Shown here: positions 1-10,094 of the stretch, in pieces
Position numbering within the stretch: position 1 is the first letter of the stretch
How the letters are laid out: each line of letters begins with the position of its first letter
Assembly (NCBI GenBank): GCA_030141605.1
Contig: JAQGDQ010001297.1
Location: 1 to 48,923, forward strand
Source of the DNA: Tubiluchus corallicola
Lineage: Eukaryota; Priapulida; Priapulimorpha; Priapulimorphida; Tubiluchidae
Direction of reading: 5' to 3'
DNA: 48,923 nt
The notes under the pieces: model-generated
The model's input: only the letters and a program-made list of their open reading frames with translations
The model's database searches: none
What the model was told of the DNA's origin: nothing
Program-made: the position numbers and the translations under genes

Positions 1-670
1 CTTTCACATTCATGTAAAGGGCGCATTTTCTAACACACCACAGGCAGTTACTGAGCATGGCTTTATATAACTTCCACATAACGAACAGGTGCAGGGTAAT
101 ACACAACAAGCAGTTGCGCAGTTTGCTTGATTGTAAGCATTATGCAAATACATGTAATTAATAACGACTACGTAGAAACCGGGGTTAAAGGAAGACCGGA
201 CGATTGTTTAGACTCAACCTCGTTTTAATTTACTGTCCAAAATATACATTTTCTTGCCAGTAAAACTTGGTATTTGTTTCTTATATTTGAATAATTAGCT
301 TAGAAAGTTATTAACGGCAACTGAACACAGCTATTGCTTACGTCAGAAACTAACCACAGTTTGTGCAATGCAGGCATCTTCCCATGCGCGTCAGGTAGGT
401 TTGAGTAAGTGTTACTGCTTAAATGAGCGATGTCACGAAATGGGCTCTATGTCATATGATGTCGGAAACTAACACTGCAGTTCATGATCATGGTTATCAC
501 AGTACAACCTTCTATTTGTCGGCCACACGAATGTGACAAAAAGGCGCCGTTGCCAATCTTAGTGGATTCACTGAGCTGCGCGTAGCTTTGAAAGTTTAAC
601 AAAATTTGAGTATCCGAGGTAATTATTATTTAATCTAAGCTTTGATTTAAAAAAGCTTATTGTAGTTTGT
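1..670. repeat. Inverted copy of the 3710-4382 repeat
   Basis: Reverse complement of 3710-4382 with moderate divergence. Shared landmarks include GGCAGTTACTGAGCATGGCT, GGAAGACCGGACGATTGTTT and GGCGCC...TTGTCAC...GGCCGACAAATAGAAGG. Homology fades near 670. The copy runs off the window edge, so its outer terminus is unseen. It may be a second insertion of the hAT-like family at 3509-4459, or the other long terminal inverted repeat of one larger element. Confidence 0.8.
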
Positions 671-3508
671 ACTAGAGAGAAAAGAATTATTTAATAAATG
701 TGAAAAAGGAAAAGTTAAGGTATGTCAGTAAGAACAGGATACCGCTAAAAAACAGTTTGGAGAAAGAGGGTCATGGGAGCAGGTTCACACATCATAGCTT
801 TAGTTTTTTGAGAGGTGATTATATTTTCATTTTTGCAGAAGTGTAATTAGTAATTATAAAATAGTTTGTGTTTATGGAGAGAAATTTTGCATACGTATAG
901 TTATAATAATTTGCAAGGAATACGGGTTACATAAGAATTTTGCTACATAATATGGGTCTGAACTAAGTTCCTTGGCTTACTAACTGACTGACTCACTTAC
1001 TTACTAACTTACTGACTCCTACAAGTATTTCTGCTGTATCAGCTACTGGGGTATTAACAACTGCTGCCACTTCTTTCTTTCAATAGTAGACATTCAAACA
1101 GTCGTTGTCGTCCACTCCTAGTTTCCACACTTCTACTATACAATCTCATAACCACAACTTGTCAAAGCATTTTCCTAAATCTCAGAAAACTACCGTATTT
1201 TCCCGTGTATAAGAGACCCTTGTGTATAAGAGACCCCATCAATTTTTAGGCAAAAATTCTGGAAAAAAGTTTTTTCAGACGGACATTTTTAGAGGGTAAA
1301 GTACAACTTTTTTCAACTCAGTGCGGTACTGAAAACAAAATAAAACCAGTTAATGTGTTGTAGAAAAAGAGTACTGGTATATATTAAAGTGCGTACCTGC
1401 AAACCTGTAACAGGAAAAGAGAAAACGAGGAGATAATGCCTGTGTCACGATGCTTGTATTGCTTACAACCGCTTCATAGTCGAACGCCACACGCAAAACA
1501 GTTGTAGAGCACTTATTTCTTTAAAATCATTAGTGTCACAATTTATGCATCTTATTGAAAAGACTTACTCCCATGTATAAGAGACCCCCTATTTTTAAAG
1601 TGAAAATTCTGAGCAAAAAAGGGTCTCTTATACACGGGAAAATACGGTAAATATATTATCATTATTTATTTATCTGTTGCAATCTAATACTGCTGTAACT
1701 ACGAATAAGTGATCAGACGGACTTCTATTTTTTCTTCCCCCGCACTGTAAATTGCTGATATTATTTTCCATTTTTTGATTTCTCTTAATTAATATGTTTT
1801 CCTGTAATTCACCGATTATGTTCATTAAACACATTCCCCTTCTATTCCTCATTTCCCATTTAGAGACACGCCCATTATATATCGATTTAATTGTAATTTT
1901 TTTAGTTATATTAATAGTTACTTACTATTAATGTATCGATCGTCTTTTTTTTGTATTGTGCTTTGGATGGACCATAGGTTTGGGCCGATGATGAAAAGTC
2001 TCCTATTGTAACATTCGTTAGATTACATAGTTACTCAGCATTGGAACAAATGTTGCGAATGACTATTTATATGAGTTGAAGTTTAAAAAAGGATCATGTC
2101 TGGCAAAACCTTTAATGTGGCAGTTGTTACACGCTACAATTATATCGGTAACCAGACAAATGCGTGCATAATAAAGTAGTATTTATTAAACTAATTAGGA
2201 ACTTAAACAAAGAAGATCAGAACAGCAAGAGTCTAGAATGCAGAACACTCCTAAGCAATCACCAAGATCTTTGATCTACACAAACCATATCTATGGTATT
2301 GTTACAGCAGTGTCTTAGTGAAAATTTAAAAACGTTTTCTCTGAAATTTCATGTTTGCTTTTGAAGCAAAATGAAAACTTGATGAGAATATTTTGCTGAA
2401 CTTTAGTGTTGCAGTATGAATCAGTTAAGCACACTTACACTGACACATGTAATGTTTGTTTTGATGTGATTCTGAAATTTGTTCAAAATTCAAAATATTT
2501 CAGAAAAACAGACGTTTTTGACGCAAGTGAAATAAAGTAATTATAATAATAATAATAATTATCAGTATCTTGATTTTCATGAGGCTGTGGAATTTGGAAC
2601 TTGCATTATGTTGCCACCTATCCATCGTCGTCCATCCGCAATTTGTGTTTTCCAGTTTAAACTAGTTATACCTGAATCACTTCGGGTAGGCCTGAGATTT
2701 TCGATAACAGAAACTTTGCGACAAGATAAAGATCAACGTCAAATGTCAAAGGTCATCCCAGGGACGTATCCAGAACTGGAGTAAATAGTAGAAACGTCAA
2801 TATTAGCTGTTCATTAATGATGGACAGGTGGATGCGAGTCAGTTCAATGCGAGGAATTAGTGTGACCTGTTATCTACTGACAATTCAACGTAGACCAAAA
2901 TGATTTTACCCTCATGCAAAGGAGGGGGGATGGAGGATTCAGAATGGTGGGCATAGTAGGAGAATTTGTCAGCTCAGTAGGAAGAAGTAGAGTGATCTGT
3001 CACTTACTGATAATCCAGAATTGACAGAATTTTTTTACTTTCCCTGTGAAGCGGCTTATCCAAGGTTTCAATTTACCAAATACGACTCAAACTGGCCAAA
3101 GGTGATTTTTGAATCCCAAAGCTCAGTGTGAGGTATTAGAGTAGCCTGCCATTTCCCGGGTTTCAATACCCCACACAACCAGACATTGACAAATATATTT
3201 GACTGCCTCCTCTAGGAACGGCAGGTCCAGCTGTGTCGCTTATTCTTCATCTCAGCCTTTCCGGAGCAGTTTAAGAAAATATTATCAGTTCTTGTGTTTT
3301 TGGTGATAAAAAGCTGCATCATGCATTTGGAAGCCATCAGTATGGCTACAAGGAGAAATCTTCTCGTTTGTCCTACCCTCGTTACTCGGAAGATGGGTGA
3401 TGATTGGGTTAACGGGGGTTAATCTTATGAAGTTCTAGGCAAAAATTCATTGGACTCTCGAGACTGCAGGGAGGTCCAAGATATTAGTCTGCTGTTCTGC
3501 AAGATAGG
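671..3508. other. No gene seen; degenerate repeats
   Basis: Contains the 459-bp element at 1191-1649, a degenerate ACTN tetranucleotide stretch at 970-1020, and three diverged direct repeats about 140 bp apart (around 2838-2905, 2969-3035 and 3118-3172). The repeats share the pattern TCAGTTCAATGCGAGGAATT / AGTGTGACCTGTTATCTACTGA. Open frames here are short and without recognisable domains. Mirrored at 45416-48253. Confidence 0.6.
1191..1649. mobile_element. 459-bp MITE-like element with terminal inverted repeats
   Basis: The ends TACCGTATTTTCCCGTGTAT and its reverse complement at 1630-1649 form a near-perfect ~29-bp inverted repeat (continuing AAGAGACCC). Each end has a second internal copy of the TGTATAAGAGACCC block (1222-1235 and about 1574-1587), so the terminal repeats are themselves partly duplicated. 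There is no coding capacity. A TA target duplication is possible because TA sits at both termini. Superfamily uncertain. Confidence 0.75.
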
Positions 3509-4459
3509 CAGGGGCGTAACAAGACTTTACGACGCCCTAGGCTGATAGTTCTGTTCCACCTATCTGTATTGTGAATTTATGGTTTTTATGTAATGAGCAG
3601 ATTAAACAGTTACTTGTGGTGTTTTAGAAATGCTATTAAAGGAAAACTGGATGATTGGGTAAACATGAGTTCAGAATGAAGAATGCTGTAAAATATTGAA
3701 AACTACAGAAGCTTTCTTTAAATCAAAGCTTAGATTAAATAATGATTATCTTGGATACTCAAATTTTGTTAAACGTTCAAAGTTAAGCGCGGCTCAGTGA
3801 ATCTACTAAGATTTGCAGTGGCGCCTTTTTGTCACTTTCGCGTGGCCGACAAATAGAAGGCGGTACCACGATAAGCATGATCATGAAGCATAGTGTTAGT
3901 TTCTGACGTCATATGATGTAAAGCCCATTTTTCGTGACATCATGCGTTTAAACAGTACTGTAACACTTATGCAAATGTGCTTGATGCGCAAGGGATGACA
4001 CCTGCCATTGTATGAACTGTGGTTAGTTTCTGACGTAAGCTGTACCTGTGTTCGGTTGCCGTTAATTAACTTGCTGAGCTAATTATTCAAATATAAGAAA
4101 CAATTGCTAACTTTTGTAGGCAAGAAAATGTATATTTTGGACAGTAAATTAAAATGAGATGAGTCTAAACAATCGTCCGGTCTTCCTTTAACCCGGTTTC
4201 TACATGGTCATTATAATTACATGTGTGTGCTTAGTACTTACATTTTTTTGAAGCTCGGCAACTGCTAGTTGTGTATTGTAAAATACTTTGCACCTTTTTA
4301 TTATGTGGCGTTTATATAGAAGCCATGCTCAGTAACTGCCTGTGGTGTGGTATAAAATGTGCCTTTTACATGAATATGAAAGCATGCGCATGTAACTTCC
4401 CTCAAAACTTTGGTGCCCTAGGCTGTAGGTTAGTTAGCTTATTGGTTAATACACCCCTG
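3509..4459. mobile_element. hAT-like non-autonomous element, 951 bp
   Basis: Ends are CAGGGGCGTAACAA on the left and, reversed, CAGGGGTGTATTAA on the right. Both are followed further in by a GCCCTAGGC/GCCTAGGGC block. The flanking octamers AAGATAGG (3501-3508) and GAGATAAG (4460-4467) match at 6 of 8, a plausible decayed hAT target-site duplication. No transposase is encoded. The inner part (3710-4382) is related to 1-670 in inverted orientation. Confidence 0.65.
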
Positions 4460-4993
4460 GAGATAAGAATGCATGACACTTGTGAAATGAAGAAAAAGAA
4501 TAGTAAAATTATAGCATAAATTATTTCCTCTTTTTTTTAGCTTTCTAGAATATACTAAGAGACATTTAAAAAGTTTAGTGATGATACATCGTATACCTGG
4601 TGAACAGGTGGGATGAGTAACAAAACTTGGAAAAACTACTACAGATGCTCGTGAAATATCTGACAATCATTGTTTTGTTTACGTAAATTCTGAATCTTCA
4701 ATGTTATTTGCCTGTAATAGTTATTTATTTTTCAGAAATACTAAAGAAATACTAAAGTTTTGTCAACTCGAGGAAGCTGTGACATAAACAAGGTTTCCAA
4801 CTGTGAACCAGTTGTGAACGATTTGATTTGTCTAAGAATGGGGTAGATGATCATATAAAGACTGTTCATGATGAGCAGATTGTTGCTGGCATTTATACTA
4901 ATAAGCAAAATATCAGGTCAGTATAAACTGTGTAGAATTGGGATAATCATCCATCTTCTTTTTTTTGTTTTGTATCTGTGTAGTATTACTGTA
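4460..4993. other. No gene or repeat seen
   Basis: AT-rich unique-looking sequence with only short, domain-free open frames. Mirrored at 43931-44464. Confidence 0.5.
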
Positions 4994-6129
4994 CAGTAAA
5001 CTACGTATGACTCGAACACCTCGGGACTAGAAAATTTGTTCGAGTTACGCGCGGGGTGCGAGTTGGACAATGTTCGTAAGAAAACGAGATTGAGTCGTTT
5101 ATCAACGTCGGATAATACGCTAGTAACGGATTTCAACGTGTGCCAATGATGAACTAAGCCTTTATTCAAATATCAAACATCACATTTTTATGAATTATCA
5201 AAACTATAATGCGTGGTCCACCTCTGTTGCAGTATGAGTATCATGGATAATAGAATTCAGCAATTTTAACATTGTGATCTACATGAAATCACGTTCTTCG
5301 TTAAGACATGTTGCGTGCGGCATTCTGTTAAGGTAATATGGGAAATCTTAGAATTTTTGTTGAAACTAGCAGTTAAAGTTTCGTGTAGAACTTCTCGCTT
5401 GTTCGGAGGTTGTTCGAGATAAGCGAGGTAATTTCAGTCAGATTCTTAAAAATTGTGCAGGGATGAGAATTTTTCCCAGATACGTGGAATTCCGAATTTT
5501 TGGAAGACCAGTAGTGCCATTTTTGTAAATCGCGTAAATTCGTTGAGGAAATTTTTACGGACCCAGTACATTATTTCACAAACTGACCGCTAGTTGGCAG
5601 GCCGTCACTTTGTTTACATCACGTACATCAGTGTAACCACATGTATATCTCTATGTATAAAAATATAGAATCAATTGTCCAGAGTTATTTCAGTCAATTG
5701 CAGACAGTTTTTATATACTTTTGCATAGGAGCGGCCAGTACTTACGCGTTTTTGACACAATTAGGTATCATGTATCCTTGATAGTTGGGTATTTTAAATT
5801 ATGAATGAAACAAGGTAATTGATATTTTTAGTCCACTTAGAGGCTCTCTATGGTCACAAAATTGCAATTTGTTACTGGCTTCAAGGGGTTTTTGCCCCTC
5901 AGCCCCATTGGGAGCCTAAGCGGCCCTAAACCCCCCGACCTGTTTAAGAGTTTTTTGCAATTTGTCATTCTCATCCCTGATTGTGCCGGGAATTTGGTTC
6001 GCATTACAGATTTCGAGTTACAGGATGTTTGTTAAAGGGAAAAATGAACGGGGAAATCTGTTCCCTGAGGTCTGTTCGAGATACACAAGAATTCGAGTTG
6101 TACCAACTTGAGTTGTATGTAGTTTACTG
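4994..6129. mobile_element. pogo/Tigger-like element, about 1.1 kb, non-coding
   Basis: Left end CAGTAAACTACGTATGACTC and the reversed right end CAGTAAACTACATACAACTC form imperfect terminal inverted repeats, followed on both sides by TCGAAC-type blocks. The CAGT start and inner 'CTCGAAC ... TTCGAGATA(A)GCGAGG' wording resemble pogo/Tigger ends. TA precedes the left end; the right flank is AA, so the target duplication is decayed or the limit is off by a base. No transposase is visible. Confidence 0.6.
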
Positions 6130-6151
6130 AACTTTATTATTATGATGTATA

Positions 6152-6567
6152 CAGTGTTCCCTCACTTATTGCGGGTGTTCCGTTCCAGGCCCACCCGCGA
6201 TAAGTGAATTTCCACGAAGTAGGGACGCTATACTTATTTTAGTAGTTATACATTATTTTACATTCCATCAATCAACCAATCGTGTGTTGTGTACAATCTC
6301 AAGCGGGCGCAAGTACTACATTTCGTTTTTGGTGTGTATTCATCCGCCGAATAAATACACTATTTACTGTAAATGGTAATTTTTTATAATTTATAATATT
6401 TTCTGCAAAATTCATCAAATCTATACATTACTGTACAATATGTACTACGCATGTGCAAAAATACTTTAGGCGGAGTACCGCGATAAATATTTTACATTAA
6501 TATTTTTGAAAACCCGCGAAACAATGAGTCCGCGATAAACGAATCGCGAAGTAGCGAGGAAACACTG
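6152..6567. mobile_element. pogo-like MITE, 416 bp
   Basis: Begins CAGTGTTCCCTCACTTATTG and ends in the inverse of CAGTGTTTCCTCGCTACTTC, both flanked by TA (TATA on each side), as expected for TA-targeting pogo/Tigger MITEs. Subterminal GCGGG/CGCGAA blocks repeat on both sides. Non-coding. Confidence 0.75.
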
Positions 6568-7905
6568 TATACTGGTTTATAAGCCCCGACCTTGCATTTG
6601 TATCATTTTTCTTTACGTGAGGCAACCCTTTTGTACAACCAGCTGTGATATTAGAAAAATGTTACAGTAGTGGCAGCCTCATTTCACACATTTGTTTGTT
6701 TTATTTATCTAGAGTTTGTTTATTTATTTATTTATTTATTATATGATAAACTAAACTTGTGCAGCTTAGAAAACATAGATTGGTTTATGCAACTGAATAA
6801 CATAAATTTTCAAATTGTACGAATGTTTTTACCTCTTTTGCCCCTTGCCCCGCTCTCAATGTAATACATAAGCCAGTGAACAAGTACCGTACCATTTTTG
6901 TGTTATCACATGAATTACAATTTAATTTATTTTTTTTATCTTTATTTATTTATTAAATATATCCACAACGATCATTACAGCATTGTACATCAAAGTATTT
7001 AATAACATATTTATTATTATGTACACAAGATGCCAAGCCGCAAATGACCCGTGGGGTACTCAGTAAGTGATTACTTGTTTAGAGCACTCCAAATGAATGT
7101 GGACTGAGTGTAATAGAAAAGAGCAGTAAATGAGTAGAAGGAAAGGTTAATAGAGAATAGAAAGAGGAGAAATATGTGATGGTATCAAGAGCAGTAAAGG
7201 AGTAGAAAGAAAGGTTAATAAAGAATAGAAAGAAAGAGAAAGATGTGATGGTATCTGTATCTGTATGCTTGTATGAATTGTAGGCTTTGCATTAGTTTTT
7301 TTTGTCTGTTCTCGTGATGCTGCATGCACAAGCATACGTTCATTGCACTGCTACCCATAATGTGATATATGTGTGTGTGTGTGTGGGGTATATGTATATA
7401 GGTCCTATATGCTCAACAGCGGATAGAAACATGTCGCATGTCGGCAGCATAATAGAGCCAGCTCAAGGTCGGTGCTGTTCAAAACATTGCTGCAGGGCAC
7501 ACACACCATACTGTGCAACATGAATGCTTATGGCAAGCAAAACACCTAAAACTTGCACTTTCACACAAAACTGTCAGGCTGGCGAACATGTTACGTCTTT
7601 GTTCATTGGAGCTAAATGTGCGACTGTCTGGAGATTTGTGTCTTGTGTCTGCTCGAACTTGCTGTTGTTTTCATGTCATAATTAATGCTGTTTGGAGATG
7701 GTATAATATATTTGTAGTGCAAAATGTAAGTGTGGAGTTGTACAAACAAATCAAACACGACAGACTGTCACATCAGCTTTTTAATTATTGGCAGGTGATA
7801 GTGTTTTTTCTAAACTGTTGCGTCATTTTATTGTTTACAAAAATATTTGCTAATGGACTCATGCAGGTGTGTAATAACTAATTCATGTTAAGAAAGTATT
7901 GAAAG
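6568..7905. other. No gene recognised; simple repeats
   Basis: Holds TTTA/TTAT runs (6720-6745), a pair of ~60-bp direct repeats rich in AGAAAG (7105-7180 and 7185-7255) and a short GT run (7370-7385). The stretch 7490-7760 is less AT-rich and has an open frame (7513-7881) that is interrupted in the right arm, where TGG becomes TGA near 41131. I see no domain and do not call a gene. Mirrored at 41019-42356. Confidence 0.5.
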
Positions 7906-8592
7906 TAGTGAGATGTTTTTAATGTATGTGAAAATGCCTAGTTCCTCATGCTAGTCTTCTTCCTCTGATTTACAAATAGACTACCAGAGCTTACATGGAG
8001 TATTAGTGAGATGTCTTTAATGTACGTGAAAATGCCTAGTACCTTATGCTAGTCTTCGTCCTCTGACTTACAAATTGACTACCAGAGCTTACATGGAGTA
8101 TTAGTGTGATGTCTTTAATGTATGTGAAAATGCCTAGTTCCTCATGCTAGTCTTCCTCCTCTGATTTACAAATAGACTACCAGAGCTTACATGGAGTATT
8201 AGTGAGATGTCTTTAATGTACGTGAAAATGCCTAGCTCCTTATGCTAGTCTTCCTCCTCTGACTTACAAATCGACTACCAGAGCTCACATGGAGTATTAG
8301 TGAGATGTCTTTAATGTACGTGAAAATGCCTAGCTCTTCATGCTAGTCTTCCTCCTCTGACTTAAATCGACTACCAGAGCTTACATGAAGTATTAGTGAG
8401 ATGTCTTTAATGTATGTGAAAATGCCTAGCTCTTCATGCTAGTCTTCCTCCTCTGACTTACATAGCTCGACTACCAGAGCTTACATGGAGTATTAGTGAG
8501 ATGTCCTTAGTGTACGTGAAAATGCCTAGCTCCTCATGCTAGTCTTCCTCCCCTGACTTACAAATCGACTACCAGAGCTTACATGGAGTATT
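7906..8592. repeat. Minisatellite, about seven ~97-bp units
   Basis: Consecutive copies of a unit reading AGTGAGATGTCTTTAATGTA, then GTGAAAATGCCTAG, ATGCTAGTCTTC, GACTACCAGAGC and TTACATGGAGTATT. Copies differ by a few substitutions and a 3-4 bp indel in the ACTTACAAATCGAC segment. Non-coding. Confidence 0.93.
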
Positions 8593-9310
8593 TCAGCCAG
8601 TGCCACATCCTTTCTTAACTCATTAGACAGATTGCAAAACTGTGTTGTCTCTCTCTTATTAAGTCTAGTATTTTTTACTTCACTGAATGTCTAGTTTTAT
8701 GTAAGCTTGATTACATTGTGGATTTTCTTTGATATTTAATTTATCTGCCAAAACTTTGAAAGAAATTGACATCCCAAAACCCTTGCCAAGAGTTGCTGTT
8801 TTTGATGATGTTGATTATTATCAGCTTATTTTGATCAAGGATTAAGAACATGAGCAAGGGATTCATACAAAAATACACTCAAATGGCATTTTAGCATGAG
8901 GAATACGTTGTGCGTCATCCGCCAGTGGAATAGCAGTGGAATAAATGTCAATATGAAATAGCTACAGGAAAAAATAACGCATAACGCAGGTCAGATGAAC
9001 AGGTGCATTGAAAACAATATAAATCGCTTTTATCTATTCCGCACCCCCATAATGCATACGCATTCCGGATGCTACATAAACGCCACTTGACCAAGTGTTA
9101 ATACTAAGAACTTGTAATAAGTGTAATAAGACCAGTACTGAATTTTGTATTTTTTCAAAATTTTTTCTTCTTGTACGTTAACGAGCTCAGTCAGCTCCAC
9201 CCACTCTGTGCATGTTGTACCTGCATTAACTGTCATATTGGTCATTTGATGTCGTTATTCGGGTCTTTTAAATTGAACTAAATTAACATTTGATTAAAAC
9301 CTTCCCTGGT
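8593..9310. other. No gene or repeat seen
   Basis: AT-rich single-copy sequence between two minisatellites; no frame with a recognisable domain. Mirrored at 39616-40331. Confidence 0.5.
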
Positions 9311-9859
9311 TTTTATGGCACACCACATTTGAAGGTACACTGGTACACTTTTCTAAAAAGTACTATTTTGGAAGCCATGTTGACCATGCTAGTTTTCATG
9401 GTACATCACATTTGGAGGTACGCTGGTACACTTTTCTAAAAAGTGATATTTTGGAAGCCATGTTGACCATGCTAGTTTTTATGGTACACCACATTTGGAG
9501 GTACGCTGGTACACTCTTCTAAAAAGTGCTGTTTTGGCAGCCATGCTGGGCGTGCTGAGCCACGCTAGTTTTTATGGTACACCACATTTGGAGGTACGCT
9601 GGTACACTCTTCTAAAAAGTGCTGTTTGGCAGCCATGCTGGACGTGCTGGGCCACGCTAGTTTTTTTTTGGTACACCACATTTGAAGGTACGCTGGTACA
9701 CTCTTCTAAAAAGTGCTATTTTGGAAGCCATGTTGGTCACCCTAGTTTTTATGGTACACCACATTTGAAGGTACACTGGTACACTTTTCTAAAAAGTGCT
9801 ATTTTGGAAGCCATGTTGACCATGCTAGTTTTTATGGTACACCACATTTGGAGGTACGT
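9311..9859. repeat. Minisatellite, about seven 82-94 bp units
   Basis: Units contain ATGGTACACCACATTTGGAG, GTACGCTGGTACACT, TCTAAAAAGTGCTATTTTGG and AGCCATGTTGACCATGCTAG. Two longer units carry an extra ~12-bp GGGCGTGCTGAGC-type segment. An open frame of 150 codons crosses the array (9495-9947). However, the unit length is not a multiple of three, so the same DNA is read in different frames along it. I do not call it a gene. Confidence 0.9.
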
Positions 9860-10094
9860 GGGCGTGCGTAATCGACAGACTGGCAAATTTTCTTCTTCTT
9901 ATACATCAGTGTTAATCATTAAAAGGTGTTATTTCCTTGGATACTGATGCATTATCATGATTACTGTTCAACTTTATTTGCACTGCTGTTTGTGAAGATG
10001 CAATTTTTGTAGAAGCCTTTGGGCATTTTATCACTCAATGTTACTGGTTTTCCATGTCTTGTTTGTCAGAATTGATTGTAGTGCGACTCGTGAC

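Noticed and set aside
7513-7881. A 122-codon frame considered as the missing signal-peptide exon or a separate small gene
   Set aside because: The right-arm copy has a stop where the left has Trp, there is no domain, and no donor of the required phase next to a convincing signal peptide was found.
9495-9947. A 150-codon open frame with repeated EVRWYTLLKSA-type blocks, open in both arms
   Set aside because: It lies on a minisatellite whose unit is not a multiple of three, so successive units are read in different frames. Openness follows from lack of stops in the unit and there is no recognisable domain.
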